A stretch of 51,256 bases of DNA, taken from an uncultured Flavobacteriaceae bacterium (GTDB taxonomy: Bacteria > Bacteroidota > Bacteroidia > Flavobacteriales > Flavobacteriaceae). The position numbers and the translations under genes are program-made. Location of the stretch: positions 1 to 51,256 of the forward strand of contig CAJQLB010000005.1 of the NCBI GenBank assembly GCA_905479065.1, written 5' to 3'. Shown in pieces: positions 10,356 through 19,633 of the stretch; the stretch's first letter is position 1, and each line of letters starts with the position of its first letter. The notes under the pieces were generated by a model. The model did no database searches. It saw nothing but the letters and a program-made list of their open reading frames with translations, and was not told where the DNA came from.

Positions 10356-10661
10356 ATGAGTCAAAAAATCAGAATAAAATTAAAGTCTTACGATCATAAC
10401 TTAGTAGATAAATCTGCTGACAAGATTGTGAAAACAGTAAAAAGTACAGGAGCTGTGGTGACTGGGCCAATTCCATTACCAACACACAAGAAAATTTTTA
10501 CAGTATTGCGTTCACCGCACGTGAACAAGAAGTCAAGAGAACAATTTCAATTAAGTTCATACAAGCGCTTACTTGATATATATTCGTCATCTTCAAAAAC
10601 AATTGACGCTCTTATGAAATTAGAGCTTCCAAGTGGTGTTGAAGTAGAGATAAAAGTATAA
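10356..10661 (+). CDS. rpsJ: 30S ribosomal protein uS10
   Basis: The 101-residue protein begins [25 protein letters not shown] and contains [28 protein letters not shown], the standard S10 sequence. It belongs to the 30S head and, in characterised bacteria, also works in Nus-factor antitermination. It starts 11 nt after fusA, so there is no room for an S10-operon leader upstream. The next gene is 123 nt away, behind a terminator-like hairpin. Confidence 0.99.
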   Translation: MSQKIRIKLKSYDHNLVDKSADKIVKTVKSTGAVVTGPIPLPTHKKIFTVLRSPHVNKKSREQFQLSSYKRLLDIYSSSSKTIDALMKLELPSGVEVEIKV

Positions 10662-10716
10662 TTAGAAATTACATGTCCTAAGCTGTGTGCGAGGGAAAAA
10701 CGGAAAAAATACAATT

Positions 10717-10751
10717 CAGGGTTGAAACGTATTTTGACCCTGTGTTTTTTT
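10717..10751 (+). terminator. Terminator/attenuator-like hairpin inside the S10 operon (rpsJ-rplC gap)
   Basis: CAGGGTTGAAA (10717-10727), loop CGTA and TTTTGACCCTG (10732-10742) form an 11-bp stem with two G-U pairs. A run of seven T follows at 10745-10751. This has the form of an intrinsic terminator but sits in the middle of an essential operon, 33 nt before the rplC start, so partial termination or regulated attenuation is more plausible than a full stop. No strong TAnnTTTG promoter was seen between it and rplC. Confidence 0.65.
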
Positions 10752-10784
10752 AAATAAGTAAATAATTAATAAACAATAAATAAT

Positions 10785-11402
10785 ATGTCTGGGTTAATAG
10801 GAAAAAAAATCGGAATGACCAGCATTTTTGATGAAAACGGTAAAAACATGCCGTGTACAGTAATCAAAGCTGGGCCATGCGTTGTTACCCAAGTCAGAAC
10901 TGAAGAAGTTGATGGTTATAAAGCCCTACAACTTGGTTTCGATGACAAGACAGAAAAAAATGCTACAAAAGCTGAGATCGGTCATGCTAAGAAAGCAGGT
11001 ACTTCTGTTAAAAGAAAAGTCGCGGAATTTAAAAGTTTTGATGAGGAGTACAATTTAGGTGATACCATAACGGTAGAACATTTTAAAGAAGGAGAATTCG
11101 TTGATATTGCTGCGACTTCAAAAGGTAAAGGGTTTCAAGGTGTTGTAAAACGCCATGGATTTGCTGGTGTAGGTCAAGCAACACATGGTCAGCACAATCG
11201 CCTTAGAGCACCTGGATCAATTGGTGCGGCATCTTATCCTGCGAGAGTATTTAAAGGAATGAGAATGGCTGGTAGAATGGGTGGTGAAACAGTAAAAGTT
11301 CAAAATCTAAGAGTTTTAAAAGTAGTTGCTGAAAAGAACTTGCTTGTGGTCAAGGGATGTATTCCAGGTCACAAAAACGCTTATGTAACAATTCAGAAGT
11401 AA
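10785..11402 (+). CDS. rplC: 50S ribosomal protein uL3
   Basis: The 205-residue protein begins [20 protein letters not shown] and contains the L3 signature [16 protein letters not shown] and the central-extension stretch [16 protein letters not shown]. It is an early assembly protein near the peptidyl-transferase centre. Its stop codon overlaps the rplD start by one base (TAATG), which suggests translational coupling. Confidence 0.99.
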   Translation: MSGLIGKKIGMTSIFDENGKNMPCTVIKAGPCVVTQVRTEEVDGYKALQLGFDDKTEKNATKAEIGHAKKAGTSVKRKVAEFKSFDEEYNLGDTITVEHFKEGEFVDIAATSKGKGFQGVVKRHGFAGVGQATHGQHNRLRAPGSIGAASYPARVFKGMRMAGRMGGETVKVQNLRVLKVVAEKNLLVVKGCIPGHKNAYVTIQK

Positions 11403-12031
11403 TGAAAGTAGCAGTTTTAGATATCAACGGAAAGGATACAGGAAGGAAAGCAGAGCTTTCGAAGGATGTATTCGCTATAGACCCAAATAATCACGCAGTT
11501 TATTTAGATGTGAAGCAATATCTGGCAAATCAACGTCAGGGAACGCACAAGGCTAAAGAAAGAGCTGAGATTACAGGGAGTACAAGAAAAATTAAGAAGC
11601 AAAAAGGTACGGGAACTGCGCGAGCGGGAAGTATTAAATCTGGTGTCTTTAAAGGCGGAGGGCGTATGTTCGGTCCACGACCTCGAAACTATGGTTTCAA
11701 ATTAAATAAAAATGTGAAACGACTTGCTCGTAAATCTGCCTTAACAAAAAAGGCAAATGAAAAAGCAATCACCGTTCTTGAAGATTTTAATTTTGAAACA
11801 CCAAAGACTCAAAATTTCACAGCGCTTTTAAACGCTCTTGGACTACAGGGCAAAAAATCTTTGTTTGTGTTGGGTGCTTCAAATAATAATGTATATTTGT
11901 CATCGCGCAATTTAAAAGGGTCTGATGTTATAACTAGCTCAGAATTAAGCACTTACAAAATTTTAAATGCAAATCAAGTAATACTTCTAGAGAGTTCTTT
12001 AGAAGGAATTGAATCGAATTTAAGTAAATAA
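11402..12031 (+). CDS. rplD: 50S ribosomal protein uL4
   Basis: The 209-residue protein begins [19 protein letters not shown]. It has the L4 tunnel-loop region (RAEITGSTRKIKKQKGTG followed by GGRMFGPRPRNYGFKLNKNVK). L4 lines the exit tunnel. In E. coli it also represses the S10 operon through a leader; whether it acts on the rpsJ-rplC hairpin here is only a hypothesis. The start was set at the ATG overlapping the rplC stop, not at an ATG 15 codons upstream inside rplC. Confidence 0.99.
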   Translation: MKVAVLDINGKDTGRKAELSKDVFAIDPNNHAVYLDVKQYLANQRQGTHKAKERAEITGSTRKIKKQKGTGTARAGSIKSGVFKGGGRMFGPRPRNYGFKLNKNVKRLARKSALTKKANEKAITVLEDFNFETPKTQNFTALLNALGLQGKKSLFVLGASNNNVYLSSRNLKGSDVITSSELSTYKILNANQVILLESSLEGIESNLSK

Positions 12032-12038
12032 GGAAACC

Positions 12039-12329
12039 ATGAGTATCTTAATTAAACCAATAATCACTGAAAAAGCAACAAATGCGAGCGAGCTTTTGAA
12101 CTGTTTCAGCTTTCAGGTGAATACTAAGGCGAACAAGGTAGAAATCAAAAAAGCAGTTGAAGCTGCTTATGGCGTTTCTGTGGAAAAAGTTCGTACGATA
12201 AATGTCCGTCCAGACAGAAAAACCAAGTTTACAAAAACTGGTATTCAACATGGTAAAACAAATGCCGTTAAAAAGGCAATTGTACAACTGGCGGATGGTG
12301 AAACAATTGATTTATACGCTAACATGTAA
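12039..12329 (+). CDS. rplW: 50S ribosomal protein uL23
   Basis: The 96-residue protein begins [17 protein letters not shown] and contains [20 protein letters not shown] and [14 protein letters not shown], typical of L23. It lies beside the tunnel exit and docks trigger factor and SRP. It is 7 nt after rplD and 11 nt before rplB, in canonical order. Confidence 0.99.
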   Translation: MSILIKPIITEKATNASELLNCFSFQVNTKANKVEIKKAVEAAYGVSVEKVRTINVRPDRKTKFTKTGIQHGKTNAVKKAIVQLADGETIDLYANM

Positions 12330-12340
12330 TTATAGAAAAA

Positions 12341-13168
12341 ATGTCAGTTAGAAAATTAAAACCAATCACACCAGGACAGCGATTTAGAGTAGTAAATGGG
12401 TTTGACGCCATCACTACTGATAAGCCGGAGAAGAGTTTATTAGCTCCGAAAAAACGTTCAGGTGGAAGAAACAGTCAAGGAAAAATGACCATGCGCTACA
12501 AAGGTGGAGGTCATAAAAAAAGGTATCGTATCATAGATTTTAAACGTAACAAAACTGGTGTTCCAGCAGAAGTTATGTCAATTGAATATGATCCAAATAG
12601 AACAGCCTTCATAGCGTTAGTTAATTATCAAGATGGTGAAAAGGCTTACATTATTGCTCAAAACGGGCTTCGTGTAGGGCAAAATGTTGTTTCAGGAAAT
12701 TCAGGTGTGGCACCAGAAATAGGTAATGCGATGCCGTTAAGTGAAATTCCGTTAGGAACCATCATCTCATGCATAGAGTTGCGTCCTGGTCAAGGTGCTG
12801 TTATGGCGAGAAGTGCAGGTGCATTTGCTCAACTAATGGCGAGAGACGGGAAATTTGCAACAGTGAAGTTACCCTCAGGAGAAACAAGACTAGTACTTGT
12901 CAATTGTATGGCAACTATTGGAGTAATTTCAAATTCTGATCATCAGTTGTTAGTTTCAGGTAAAGCTGGTCGAAGCAGATGGTTGGGTAGACGTCCAAGA
13001 ACAAGACCAGTAGTCATGAATCCAGTTGATCATCCTATGGGAGGTGGTGAAGGGAAATCTTCAGGAGGTCACCCAAGATCAAGAAATGGAATTCCAGCGA
13101 AAGGTTATAGAACACGTTCTAAGACTAAAGCTAGTAATAAATATATTGTAGAACGTAGAAAGAAATAA
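12341..13168 (+). CDS. rplB: 50S ribosomal protein uL2
   Basis: The 275-residue protein has the L2 signatures [27 protein letters not shown] and, near the C terminus, [19 protein letters not shown], which carries the conserved histidine associated with the peptidyl-transferase region. L2 is needed for subunit association. The length is normal, and it is 6 nt upstream of rpsS. Confidence 0.99.
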   Translation: MSVRKLKPITPGQRFRVVNGFDAITTDKPEKSLLAPKKRSGGRNSQGKMTMRYKGGGHKKRYRIIDFKRNKTGVPAEVMSIEYDPNRTAFIALVNYQDGEKAYIIAQNGLRVGQNVVSGNSGVAPEIGNAMPLSEIPLGTIISCIELRPGQGAVMARSAGAFAQLMARDGKFATVKLPSGETRLVLVNCMATIGVISNSDHQLLVSGKAGRSRWLGRRPRTRPVVMNPVDHPMGGGEGKSSGGHPRSRNGIPAKGYRTRSKTKASNKYIVERRKK

Positions 13169-13174
13169 AATACC

Positions 13175-13453
13175 ATGGCAAGATCATTAAAAAAAGGACC
13201 TTACGTTCATTATAAACTTGAAAAAAAGGTGGCTGCAAATGTTGAGTCTAACAAGAAAACAGTAATCAAAACTTGGTCTCGAGCAAGCATGATTACACCT
13301 GACTTTGTTGGTCAAACAATTGCTGTTCACAACGGGCGTCAATTTGTTCCAGTATATGTTACTGAGAATATGGTAGGTCATAAACTAGGAGAATTTTCAC
13401 CAACCAGATCTTTTAGAGGTCACGCAGGTGCAAAAAATAAAGGTAAAAAATAA
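13175..13453 (+). CDS. rpsS: 30S ribosomal protein uS19
   Basis: The 92-residue protein begins [19 protein letters not shown] and contains the S19 signature [18 protein letters not shown] and [12 protein letters not shown]. It is a 30S head protein that partners S13 in the inter-subunit bridge. It sits in canonical order between rplB and rplV, 5 nt before the latter. Confidence 0.99.
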   Translation: MARSLKKGPYVHYKLEKKVAANVESNKKTVIKTWSRASMITPDFVGQTIAVHNGRQFVPVYVTENMVGHKLGEFSPTRSFRGHAGAKNKGKK

Positions 13454-13458
13454 GAGCA

Positions 13459-13866
13459 ATGGGAAGTCGTAAAAAACAAATGGCAGACGCTATTAAGGAG
13501 GGTAAAAAGCAATTAGCTTTTGCAAAACTTAATAACTGTCCTACGTCACCAAGAAAAATGCGTTTAGTAGCCGATTTAGTAAGAGGTGAAAAGGTAGAAA
13601 GAGCACTAAATATTCTTAGATTTAGTTCTAAAGAAGCATCTCGAAGGTTAGAAAAGCTACTTTTATCTGCAGTAGCCAATTGGCAAGCAAAAAATGAGGA
13701 TGCTGATGTTGAAGCTGCTGAGTTATTTGTAAAAGAGATTAGAGTTGATGGAGGATCAATGTTGAAGAGATTACGTCCTGCTCCTCAAGGTCGTGCACAC
13801 AGGATAAGAAAAAGATCTAATCACGTGACATTAGTTCTTGGATCAAACAACAACACACAAAGTTAA
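13459..13866 (+). CDS. rplV: 50S ribosomal protein uL22
   Basis: The 135-residue protein has the L22 core ([30 protein letters not shown]) and the tunnel hairpin region ending [21 protein letters not shown], where macrolide-resistance changes occur in other species. It is slightly longer than E. coli L22 at the N terminus. It is 9 nt before rpsC. Confidence 0.99.
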   Translation: MGSRKKQMADAIKEGKKQLAFAKLNNCPTSPRKMRLVADLVRGEKVERALNILRFSSKEASRRLEKLLLSAVANWQAKNEDADVEAAELFVKEIRVDGGSMLKRLRPAPQGRAHRIRKRSNHVTLVLGSNNNTQS

Positions 13867-13875
13867 GATAGAAAT

Positions 13876-14595
13876 ATGGGACAAAAAACAAATCCGATAG
13901 GGAATCGTTTAGGAATTATCAGAGGATGGGAATCAAATTGGTATGGAGGAAATGATTATGGTGATAAGCTTGCTGAGGATGACAAAATCCGAAAGTATAT
14001 TCACGCTCGTTTATCTAAAGCTAGTGTATCGAGAGTAATTATCGAGAGAACACTGAAACTTGTAACCGTTACTATCACCACAGCCCGCCCAGGGATCATC
14101 ATTGGTAAGGGAGGTCAAGAGGTAGACAAGTTGAAAGAAGAGCTCAAAAAGATTACAGGTAAAGAGGTTCAATTAAATATTTTTGAAATTAAGCGTCCAG
14201 AACTAGATGCTTTCTTAGTAGCCTCAAGTGTTGCACGTCAAATTGAAAATCGTATCTCTTACAAACGTGCAATTAAAATGGCAATTCAAGCTACGATGCG
14301 TATGAATTGTGAAGGAATAAAAATCCAAATTAGTGGTCGTTTAAATGGTGCTGAAATGGCGCGTAGTGAACATTACAAAGATGGAAGAATTCCTTTATCA
14401 ACATTTAGAGCAGACATTGATTATGCCCTAGTAGAGGCACACACTACCTATGGAAGATTAGGTATTAAAGTATGGATCATGAAAGGCGAAGTTTATGGCA
14501 AAAGAGAGCTTTCTCCATTAGTTGGTCTATCTAAACAAAAAGGAAAAGGTGGACGTGGTGGAAATAGAGATAACAAATCGCGTCGAAGAAAGTAA
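13876..14595 (+). CDS. rpsC: 30S ribosomal protein uS3
   Basis: The 239-residue protein begins [23 protein letters not shown]-type RNA-binding segment includes [18 protein letters not shown], and the C-terminal S3 domain contains [15 protein letters not shown] and [16 protein letters not shown]. It lies at the mRNA entry channel. The basic, glycine-rich tail ([16 protein letters not shown]) is a normal length variation. Confidence 0.99.
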   Translation: MGQKTNPIGNRLGIIRGWESNWYGGNDYGDKLAEDDKIRKYIHARLSKASVSRVIIERTLKLVTVTITTARPGIIIGKGGQEVDKLKEELKKITGKEVQLNIFEIKRPELDAFLVASSVARQIENRISYKRAIKMAIQATMRMNCEGIKIQISGRLNGAEMARSEHYKDGRIPLSTFRADIDYALVEAHTTYGRLGIKVWIMKGEVYGKRELSPLVGLSKQKGKGGRGGNRDNKSRRRK

Positions 14596-14615
14596 TCTTT
14601 TAAATAGAAGAAAAA

Positions 14616-15035
14616 ATGTTACAACCTAAAAGAACAAAATTCCGTAAGCAACAAAAAGGTCGCATGAAAGGTAATGCTGGAAGAGGGCATCAACTTTCAA
14701 GTGGAATGTTTGGTATAAAATCTCTTGACTCAAGTTTTATAACTTCTCGTCAAATTGAAGCTGCACGTATTGCCGCTACACGTTACATGAAAAGAGAGGG
14801 GCAACTTTGGATTAAAATTTTCCCAGACAAGCCCATCACTAAAAAGCCTCTTGAAGTACGTATGGGTAAAGGTAAGGGTGCCGTTGAATATTGGGCAGCT
14901 GTTGTAAAGCCAGGGAGAATGTTATTTGAAGTGGGTGGTGTTCCGCATGATGTGGCTAAAGAGGCCTTGCGTTTGGCAGCACAAAAACTTCCAGTTAAAA
15001 CTAAGTTTATCATAGCTAGAGACTTCGAAGCTTAA
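14616..15035 (+). CDS. rplP: 50S ribosomal protein uL16
   Basis: The 139-residue protein begins [19 protein letters not shown] and contains [20 protein letters not shown] and the L16 signature [18 protein letters not shown]16 organises the A-site region of the large subunit. It is 20 nt after rpsC and 12 nt before rpmC. Length and order are canonical. Confidence 0.99.
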   Translation: MLQPKRTKFRKQQKGRMKGNAGRGHQLSSGMFGIKSLDSSFITSRQIEAARIAATRYMKREGQLWIKIFPDKPITKKPLEVRMGKGKGAVEYWAAVVKPGRMLFEVGGVPHDVAKEALRLAAQKLPVKTKFIIARDFEA

Positions 15036-15047
15036 TTCATTGATATT

Positions 15048-15239
15048 ATGAAACAATCAGAAATTAAAGAACTATCGACAGCTGAGTTACAGGAGAAACT
15101 TGGTGAGACTAAAAAGAGTTATTCAGAGCTTAAAATGGCTCATGCAATATCTCCTCTTGAAAATCCAATACAGTTGCGTGCAATAAGACGTACTGTAGCT
15201 AGAATTGGAACAGAATTAACTAAAAGAGAAGTACAATAA
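15048..15239 (+). CDS. rpmC: 50S ribosomal protein uL29
   Basis: This small helical protein of 63 residues begins MKQSEIKELSTAELQEKL and ends with the characteristic IRAIRR-like stretch (LRAIRRTVARIGTELTKRE). It sits next to L23 at the tunnel exit. It occupies the usual position between rplP and rpsQ. Confidence 0.98.
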   Translation: MKQSEIKELSTAELQEKLGETKKSYSELKMAHAISPLENPIQLRAIRRTVARIGTELTKREVQ

Positions 15240-15256
15240 TTGTATTCCGCTGAAAG

Positions 15257-15514
15257 ATGGAAAAAAGAAACTTAAGAAAAGAACGTATAGGAGTAGTAAC
15301 TAGCAACAAAATGATGAAATCAATTGTTGTTGCAGAAGTTAAAAAAGTGAAACATCCTATGTATGGAAAGTTCGTGTTAAAAACAAAAAAGTACGTGGCA
15401 CACGACGAAACAAATGACTGCAACGAAGGTGATACTGTAAGGATCATGGAAACAAGGCCCTTGAGTAAATCAAAATGTTGGAGACTAGTAGAAATCATAG
15501 AAAGAGCTAAATAG
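15257..15514 (+). CDS. rpsQ: 30S ribosomal protein uS17
   Basis: The 85-residue OB-fold protein begins [23 protein letters not shown] and contains [16 protein letters not shown] and the S17 signature [16 protein letters not shown]. It binds 16S rRNA helix 11 early in 30S assembly. Only 2 nt separate its stop from rplN. Confidence 0.99.
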   Translation: MEKRNLRKERIGVVTSNKMMKSIVVAEVKKVKHPMYGKFVLKTKKYVAHDETNDCNEGDTVRIMETRPLSKSKCWRLVEIIERAK

Positions 15515-15516
15515 TT

Positions 15517-15885
15517 ATGGTACAACAAGAATCAAGATTAAAGGTGGCTGACAACACTGGAGCAAAGGAAGTTTTGACCATTCGTGTTTTAGGTGGTACA
15601 AAAAGACGTTACGCCTCTGTTGGAGATAAGATTGTGGTATCTGTAAAGGATGCGACGCCTAATGGGAGTATTAAGAAAGGAGCTGTTTCTACAGCTGTAG
15701 TAGTTCGTACTGTGAAAGAAGTAAGACGTCCAGATGGATCATATATTAGATTCGATGACAATGCGTGTGTCTTATTAAATCCAACCGGAGAAATGCGAGG
15801 AACTCGTGTTTTTGGTCCAGTTGCTCGAGAATTACGTGATAAACAATTTATGAAGATTGTATCATTAGCACCTGAAGTGCTTTAA
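15517..15885 (+). CDS. rplN: 50S ribosomal protein uL14
   Basis: The 122-residue protein begins [20 protein letters not shown], the standard L14 N terminus, and contains [18 protein letters not shown] and [20 protein letters not shown]. It lies at the subunit interface and is the docking site of silencing factors such as RsfS in other bacteria. The length is exactly the family norm. Confidence 0.99.
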   Translation: MVQQESRLKVADNTGAKEVLTIRVLGGTKRRYASVGDKIVVSVKDATPNGSIKKGAVSTAVVVRTVKEVRRPDGSYIRFDDNACVLLNPTGEMRGTRVFGPVARELRDKQFMKIVSLAPEVL

Positions 15886-15902
15886 TACACAGATATATTA
15901 AA

Positions 15903-16214
15903 ATGGGAAAGCTTAAGATTAAATCAGGAGATACAGTTAGAATAATTGCAGGAGACCACAAAGGTAGCGAAGGTAAAGTATTGACTGTATTCAGAGATAA
16001 AAACAAGGCCATCGTTGAAGGTGTTAATATGGTGAAAAAGCATATGAAGCCTAGTGCTCAAAGTCCTCAAGGAGGAATAGTAGAAAAAGAAGCGTCTATT
16101 CAAATATCAAATTTATCGTTGTTGAATTCGAAAGGAGAAACAACAAGAGTTGGATATAGAATGGATGGAGATAATAAAGTAAGATTTGCAAAAAAATCTA
16201 ACGAAGTAATATAG
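15903..16214 (+). CDS. rplX: 50S ribosomal protein uL24
   Basis: The 103-residue protein begins [21 protein letters not shown], the KOW motif region typical of L24. [20 protein letters not shown] follows. It is an assembly initiator for the large subunit. Two nt separate it from rplE, consistent with translational coupling. Confidence 0.99.
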   Translation: MGKLKIKSGDTVRIIAGDHKGSEGKVLTVFRDKNKAIVEGVNMVKKHMKPSAQSPQGGIVEKEASIQISNLSLLNSKGETTRVGYRMDGDNKVRFAKKSNEVI

Positions 16215-16216
16215 TT

Positions 16217-16768
16217 ATGACTTACATTCCAAGATTAAAACAAGAGTATAAAGACAAGGTTGTTTCTTCTCTTACAGAAGAGTTTGGATACGGCAATATC
16301 ATGCAAGTACCTAAGCTGAAAAAAATAGTAATATCGCAAGGTGTTGGTGCTGCAGTAGCGGATAAAAAATTAATAGACTATGCGATAGAAGAGATGACTA
16401 AAATATCTGGTCAAAAAGCTGTTGCAACAATATCAAAAAAGGATGTTGCATCTTTTAAATTACGTAAAGGGATGCCTATTGGGGCTAAAGTCACTTTGCG
16501 TGGAGAAAGAATGTATGAGTTTTTAGATCGTTTAGTGACCTCTGCGTTACCTCGAGTACGTGACTTTAGCGGAATTAAAGCGACAGGATTTGATGGGAGA
16601 GGTAATTACAACCTAGGGGTAACAGAGCAAATTATTTTCCCTGAAATCAACATCGACAAAGTGAATAAAATTTCAGGTATGGATATTACATTTGTAACAT
16701 CTGCTGATACTGATAAAGAAGCGAAATCATTATTAACTGAACTAGGGTTGCCTTTTCAAAAGAATTAA
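16217..16768 (+). CDS. rplE: 50S ribosomal protein uL5
   Basis: The 183-residue protein contains the L5 signatures [36 protein letters not shown] and [20 protein letters not shown]5 binds 5S rRNA and contacts the P-site tRNA. It is tightly packed between rplX and rpsN, with gaps of 2 and 3 nt. Confidence 0.99.
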   Translation: MTYIPRLKQEYKDKVVSSLTEEFGYGNIMQVPKLKKIVISQGVGAAVADKKLIDYAIEEMTKISGQKAVATISKKDVASFKLRKGMPIGAKVTLRGERMYEFLDRLVTSALPRVRDFSGIKATGFDGRGNYNLGVTEQIIFPEINIDKVNKISGMDITFVTSADTDKEAKSLLTELGLPFQKN

Positions 16769-16771
16769 GTT

Positions 16772-17041
16772 ATGGCTAAAGAATCAATGAAAGCTCGTGA
16801 AATCAAAAGAGCAAAAACGGTAGCAAAATTTGCTGAAAAGCGTAAAGCTTTGAAAGCAGCTGGTGATTATGAAGGATTACAAAAGTTGCCAAAAAATGCG
16901 TCACCAATTCGCATGCACAACAGATGTAAATTAACAGGAAGGCCCAAAGGTTACATGAGAACTTTTGGAATTTCACGTGTTACTTTTCGGGAAATGGCAA
17001 ATCAGGGTTTGATTCCTGGTGTCAAAAAAGCAAGTTGGTAA
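16772..17041 (+). CDS. rpsN: 30S ribosomal protein uS14, long zinc-free form
   Basis: The 89-residue protein begins [20 protein letters not shown] and ends [21 protein letters not shown]. It is the long form. The zinc-ribbon cysteines of the short form are absent; the only cysteine lies in [19 protein letters not shown]. It should therefore not need zinc, in line with the cysteine-poor uL36 in the same operon. Confidence 0.98.
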   Translation: MAKESMKAREIKRAKTVAKFAEKRKALKAAGDYEGLQKLPKNASPIRMHNRCKLTGRPKGYMRTFGISRVTFREMANQGLIPGVKKASW

Positions 17042-17107
17042 AATAAGAATTATAAATTGGTACAAGGTTCAGCAGTTGTTGAAAACCATTACCGCAAATT
17101 AATAAAT

Positions 17108-17506
17108 ATGAATACAGATCCAATAGCGGATTATTTAACGAGAATTAGAAATGCAGTGCGTGCCAACCACAGAGTGGTTGAAATTCCAGCTTCTAATCTT
17201 AAAAAAGAAATTACTAAAATACTTTTTGATCAAGGGTATATTTTAAGTTATAAGTTTGATGATTCTTCGGTTCAAGGGACGATAAAGATAGCTTTGAAAT
17301 ATGCAAAAGACTCAAAAGAGCCAGTAATTAAAAAAATTCAAAGAATAAGTAAACCAGGTTTACGTAAATATTCTAGTTCTAGTGAATTACCACGTATTCT
17401 CAACGGACTTGGTATTGCCATTGTATCTACCTCACATGGTGTTATGACAGGTAAACAGGCTAAAAAAGAGAATGTTGGTGGAGAAGTTTTGTGTTACGTT
17501 TACTAA
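17108..17506 (+). CDS. rpsH: 30S ribosomal protein uS8
   Basis: The 132-residue protein begins MNTDPIADYLTRIRNAVRA and ends with the S8 signature GIAIVSTSHGVMTGKQAKKENVGGEVLCYVY. A possible TTG start 17 codons upstream was rejected because the ATG matches the family N terminus. In E. coli S8 represses the spc operon by binding mRNA near rplE; no equivalent site was identified here. Confidence 0.99.
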   Translation: MNTDPIADYLTRIRNAVRANHRVVEIPASNLKKEITKILFDQGYILSYKFDDSSVQGTIKIALKYAKDSKEPVIKKIQRISKPGLRKYSSSSELPRILNGLGIAIVSTSHGVMTGKQAKKENVGGEVLCYVY

Positions 17507-17522
17507 TTAAAGCTGAAAAGAA

Positions 17523-18065
17523 ATGTCAAGAATAGGAAATAATCCAGTAGCCATTCCAGAAGGCGTAACAGTAGACATTATAGATAATGTTGTGACTGTA
17601 AAGGGTAAATTAGGTGAGCTAGTTCAGAGCTATGATACAGTTGAAATTAAAACTGAAGATGGAAACATCATGGTCACGCGTTCTTCTGATAGTAAGGAAC
17701 AAAAAGCAAAGCATGGTTTATACAGATCATTGATGCGTAATATGATAGAAGGCGTGTCTAAAGGATGGACCAAGGAATTAGAATTAGTAGGTGTCGGTTA
17801 CAGAGCAAGTAATCAGGGCCAAAAATTAGATTTAGCCTTAGGGTTTTCTCATAATATTGTCTTAAATCTAGCTCAAGAGGTTAAAGTTGAGACGATTTCA
17901 GAAAAAGGTAAAAATCCAATAATAAAATTAACATCACATGACAAACAATTAGTAGGTCAAGTGGCTGCAAAAATCAGAGGTTTTAGGAAACCAGAACCTT
18001 ACAAAGGAAAAGGAATTAGATTCGTAGGTGAACAGATTCGTAGAAAAGCAGGTAAATCAGCATAA
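17523..18065 (+). CDS. rplF: 50S ribosomal protein uL6
   Basis: The 180-residue protein begins MSRIGNNPVAIPEGVTVD, has the two-fold alpha/beta repeat of L6, and ends with the signature FRKPEPYKGKGIRFVGEQIRRKAGKSA. It lies near the sarcin-ricin loop and the factor-binding site. Position and length are canonical. Confidence 0.99.
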   Translation: MSRIGNNPVAIPEGVTVDIIDNVVTVKGKLGELVQSYDTVEIKTEDGNIMVTRSSDSKEQKAKHGLYRSLMRNMIEGVSKGWTKELELVGVGYRASNQGQKLDLALGFSHNIVLNLAQEVKVETISEKGKNPIIKLTSHDKQLVGQVAAKIRGFRKPEPYKGKGIRFVGEQIRRKAGKSA

Positions 18066-18074
18066 TAAGTAGTT

Positions 18075-18431
18075 ATGGCATTAACAAAGAACGATAGAAG
18101 ACAGAGAATAAGAAACAGAATACGTAAGATTGTTTCTGGTACAGAAGCCAGACCAAGATTATCTGTTTTTAGAAGTAATAAAGAAATTTACGCCCAAGTT
18201 ATTGACGATGTTTCTGGTAAGACAATCAGTGCTGCATCTTCTCGAGATAAGGATATTGTCGCTTCGAAAGCGAACAAATCTGAGGCAGCTGCCCTAGTAG
18301 GGAAGTCTGTGGCAGAAAAAGCAATGAAAGCTGGAGTAACGACCATCTCTTTTGATCGTGGTGGTTATTTATATCATGGACGAATAAAATCATTAGCCGA
18401 AGGAGCTAGAGAAGCAGGACTTAAATTCTAA
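18075..18431 (+). CDS. rplR: 50S ribosomal protein uL18
   Basis: The 118-residue protein contains [20 protein letters not shown] and ends with the L18 signature [26 protein letters not shown]. It binds 5S rRNA together with L5. It is 9 nt after rplF and 6 nt before rpsE. Confidence 0.99.
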   Translation: MALTKNDRRQRIRNRIRKIVSGTEARPRLSVFRSNKEIYAQVIDDVSGKTISAASSRDKDIVASKANKSEAAALVGKSVAEKAMKAGVTTISFDRGGYLYHGRIKSLAEGAREAGLKF

Positions 18432-18437
18432 GAAATT

Positions 18438-18962
18438 ATGTATCAAAAATATAAAAGTGCAGAGTTAGTAAAACCAAGTGGATTAGAATTAAAAGATCGT
18501 CTAGTTGGTGTTCAAAGAGTTACTAAGGTAACGAAAGGTGGTAGAGCCTTCGGTTTTTCAGCTATAGTTGTAGTTGGTGACGAGGCAGGAGTTGTGGGTC
18601 ACGGTTTAGGAAAATCTAAAGATGTCGCAAGTGCCATAGCTAAGGCAGTGGAAGATGCAAAGAAAAATCTAGTTCGTATTCCTCTAATAAAGGGAACCTT
18701 GCCTCATGAACAAAAAGGTAAGTATGGAGGAGCACGTGTCAATATTATTCCAGCGGCTCCAGGTACTGGGGTTATCGCTGGTGGTGCTGTTAGAACAGTT
18801 TTAGAGGCCGTTGGTGTGCATGATGTACTCTCAAAGTCGCAAGGTTCGTCAAACCCACACAATGTAGTGAAAGCAACATTTGATGCTTTGCTTCAACTAA
18901 GAGATGCACGAAAAATTGCAAAAGAAAGAGGAATATCGCTTGAAAAAGTATTTAACGGATAA
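18438..18962 (+). CDS. rpsE: 30S ribosomal protein uS5
   Basis: The 174-residue protein contains the S5 N-terminal domain ([23 protein letters not shown]), the [20 protein letters not shown] stretch and the C-terminal domain ([22 protein letters not shown]). It acts in decoding fidelity at the mRNA entry tunnel, where spectinomycin-resistance changes map in other species. No oddities were seen. Confidence 0.99.
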   Translation: MYQKYKSAELVKPSGLELKDRLVGVQRVTKVTKGGRAFGFSAIVVVGDEAGVVGHGLGKSKDVASAIAKAVEDAKKNLVRIPLIKGTLPHEQKGKYGGARVNIIPAAPGTGVIAGGAVRTVLEAVGVHDVLSKSQGSSNPHNVVKATFDALLQLRDARKIAKERGISLEKVFNG

Positions 18963-18974
18963 TTTAAGGATATG

Positions 18975-19157
18975 ATGGCAAAAATTAAAGTAACAAAAAA
19001 GAAAAGTGCAATCAATCGAACTAAAAACCAAAAGCTAACATTATTAGCCTTAGGTCTTAAAAAGATTGGTCAAACTGTAGAACATGATGCCACGCCAAAC
19101 ATCCTTGGTATGGTTAATAAAGTTAAACATTTAGTTTCCTTCGAGGAATCAAAATAA
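18975..19157 (+). CDS. rpmD: 50S ribosomal protein uL30
   Basis: The 60-residue protein begins MAKIKVTKKKSAINRTKNQK and contains LKKIGQTVEHDATPNILGMVNKVKHLV, the L30 core. Two ATG codons stand in tandem. The second is chosen because it gives the family-typical start and leaves 4 nt to the upstream AAGGA; the first would add one methionine. Confidence 0.96.
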   Translation: MAKIKVTKKKSAINRTKNQKLTLLALGLKKIGQTVEHDATPNILGMVNKVKHLVSFEESK

Positions 19158-19166
19158 TAAGATATA

Positions 19167-19619
19167 ATGGACTTAAGTAATTTACAACCGGCAGAAGGTT
19201 CTGTTAGAAATCAGGGTAAAAGAGTAGGACGTGGTCAAGGTTCTGGAAAAGGAGGCACCGCAACGCGAGGTCACAAGGGAGCAAAATCTCGATCAGGTTA
19301 TTCCAAAAAACTTGGTTTTGAAGGGGGGCAAATGCCATTACAGCGACGTGTACCAAAGTTTGGTTTCACCAATATAAATCGGAAAGAATATCAAGGTATC
19401 AACTTAGATACAATTCAGCAGATGGTTGATGAAAAGAAAATTAAAGACGCTTTTGATTTAGACATGATGATGGCACATAGATTAGCTGGCAAAAATGATC
19501 TTGTCAAAATTCTAGGACGAGGTGAATTAAAATCTAAATTAACTGTAACAGCTCATAAATTTACTGCATCTGCAAAAGCTGCAATTGAGGCTGCAGGAGG
19601 AGAAGCTGTAACCTTGTAA
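19167..19619 (+). CDS. rplO: 50S ribosomal protein uL15
   Basis: The 150-residue protein begins MDLSNLQPAEGSVRNQGKRVGRG and has the glycine-rich segment GSGKGGTATRGHKGAKSRSG and FEGGQMPLQRRVPKFGFTN, the L15 hallmarks. It binds late in 50S assembly. It is 14 nt before secY, as in other bacterial spc operons. Confidence 0.99.
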   Translation: MDLSNLQPAEGSVRNQGKRVGRGQGSGKGGTATRGHKGAKSRSGYSKKLGFEGGQMPLQRRVPKFGFTNINRKEYQGINLDTIQQMVDEKKIKDAFDLDMMMAHRLAGKNDLVKILGRGELKSKLTVTAHKFTASAKAAIEAAGGEAVTL

Positions 19620-19633
19620 GAACTATCTAGACC

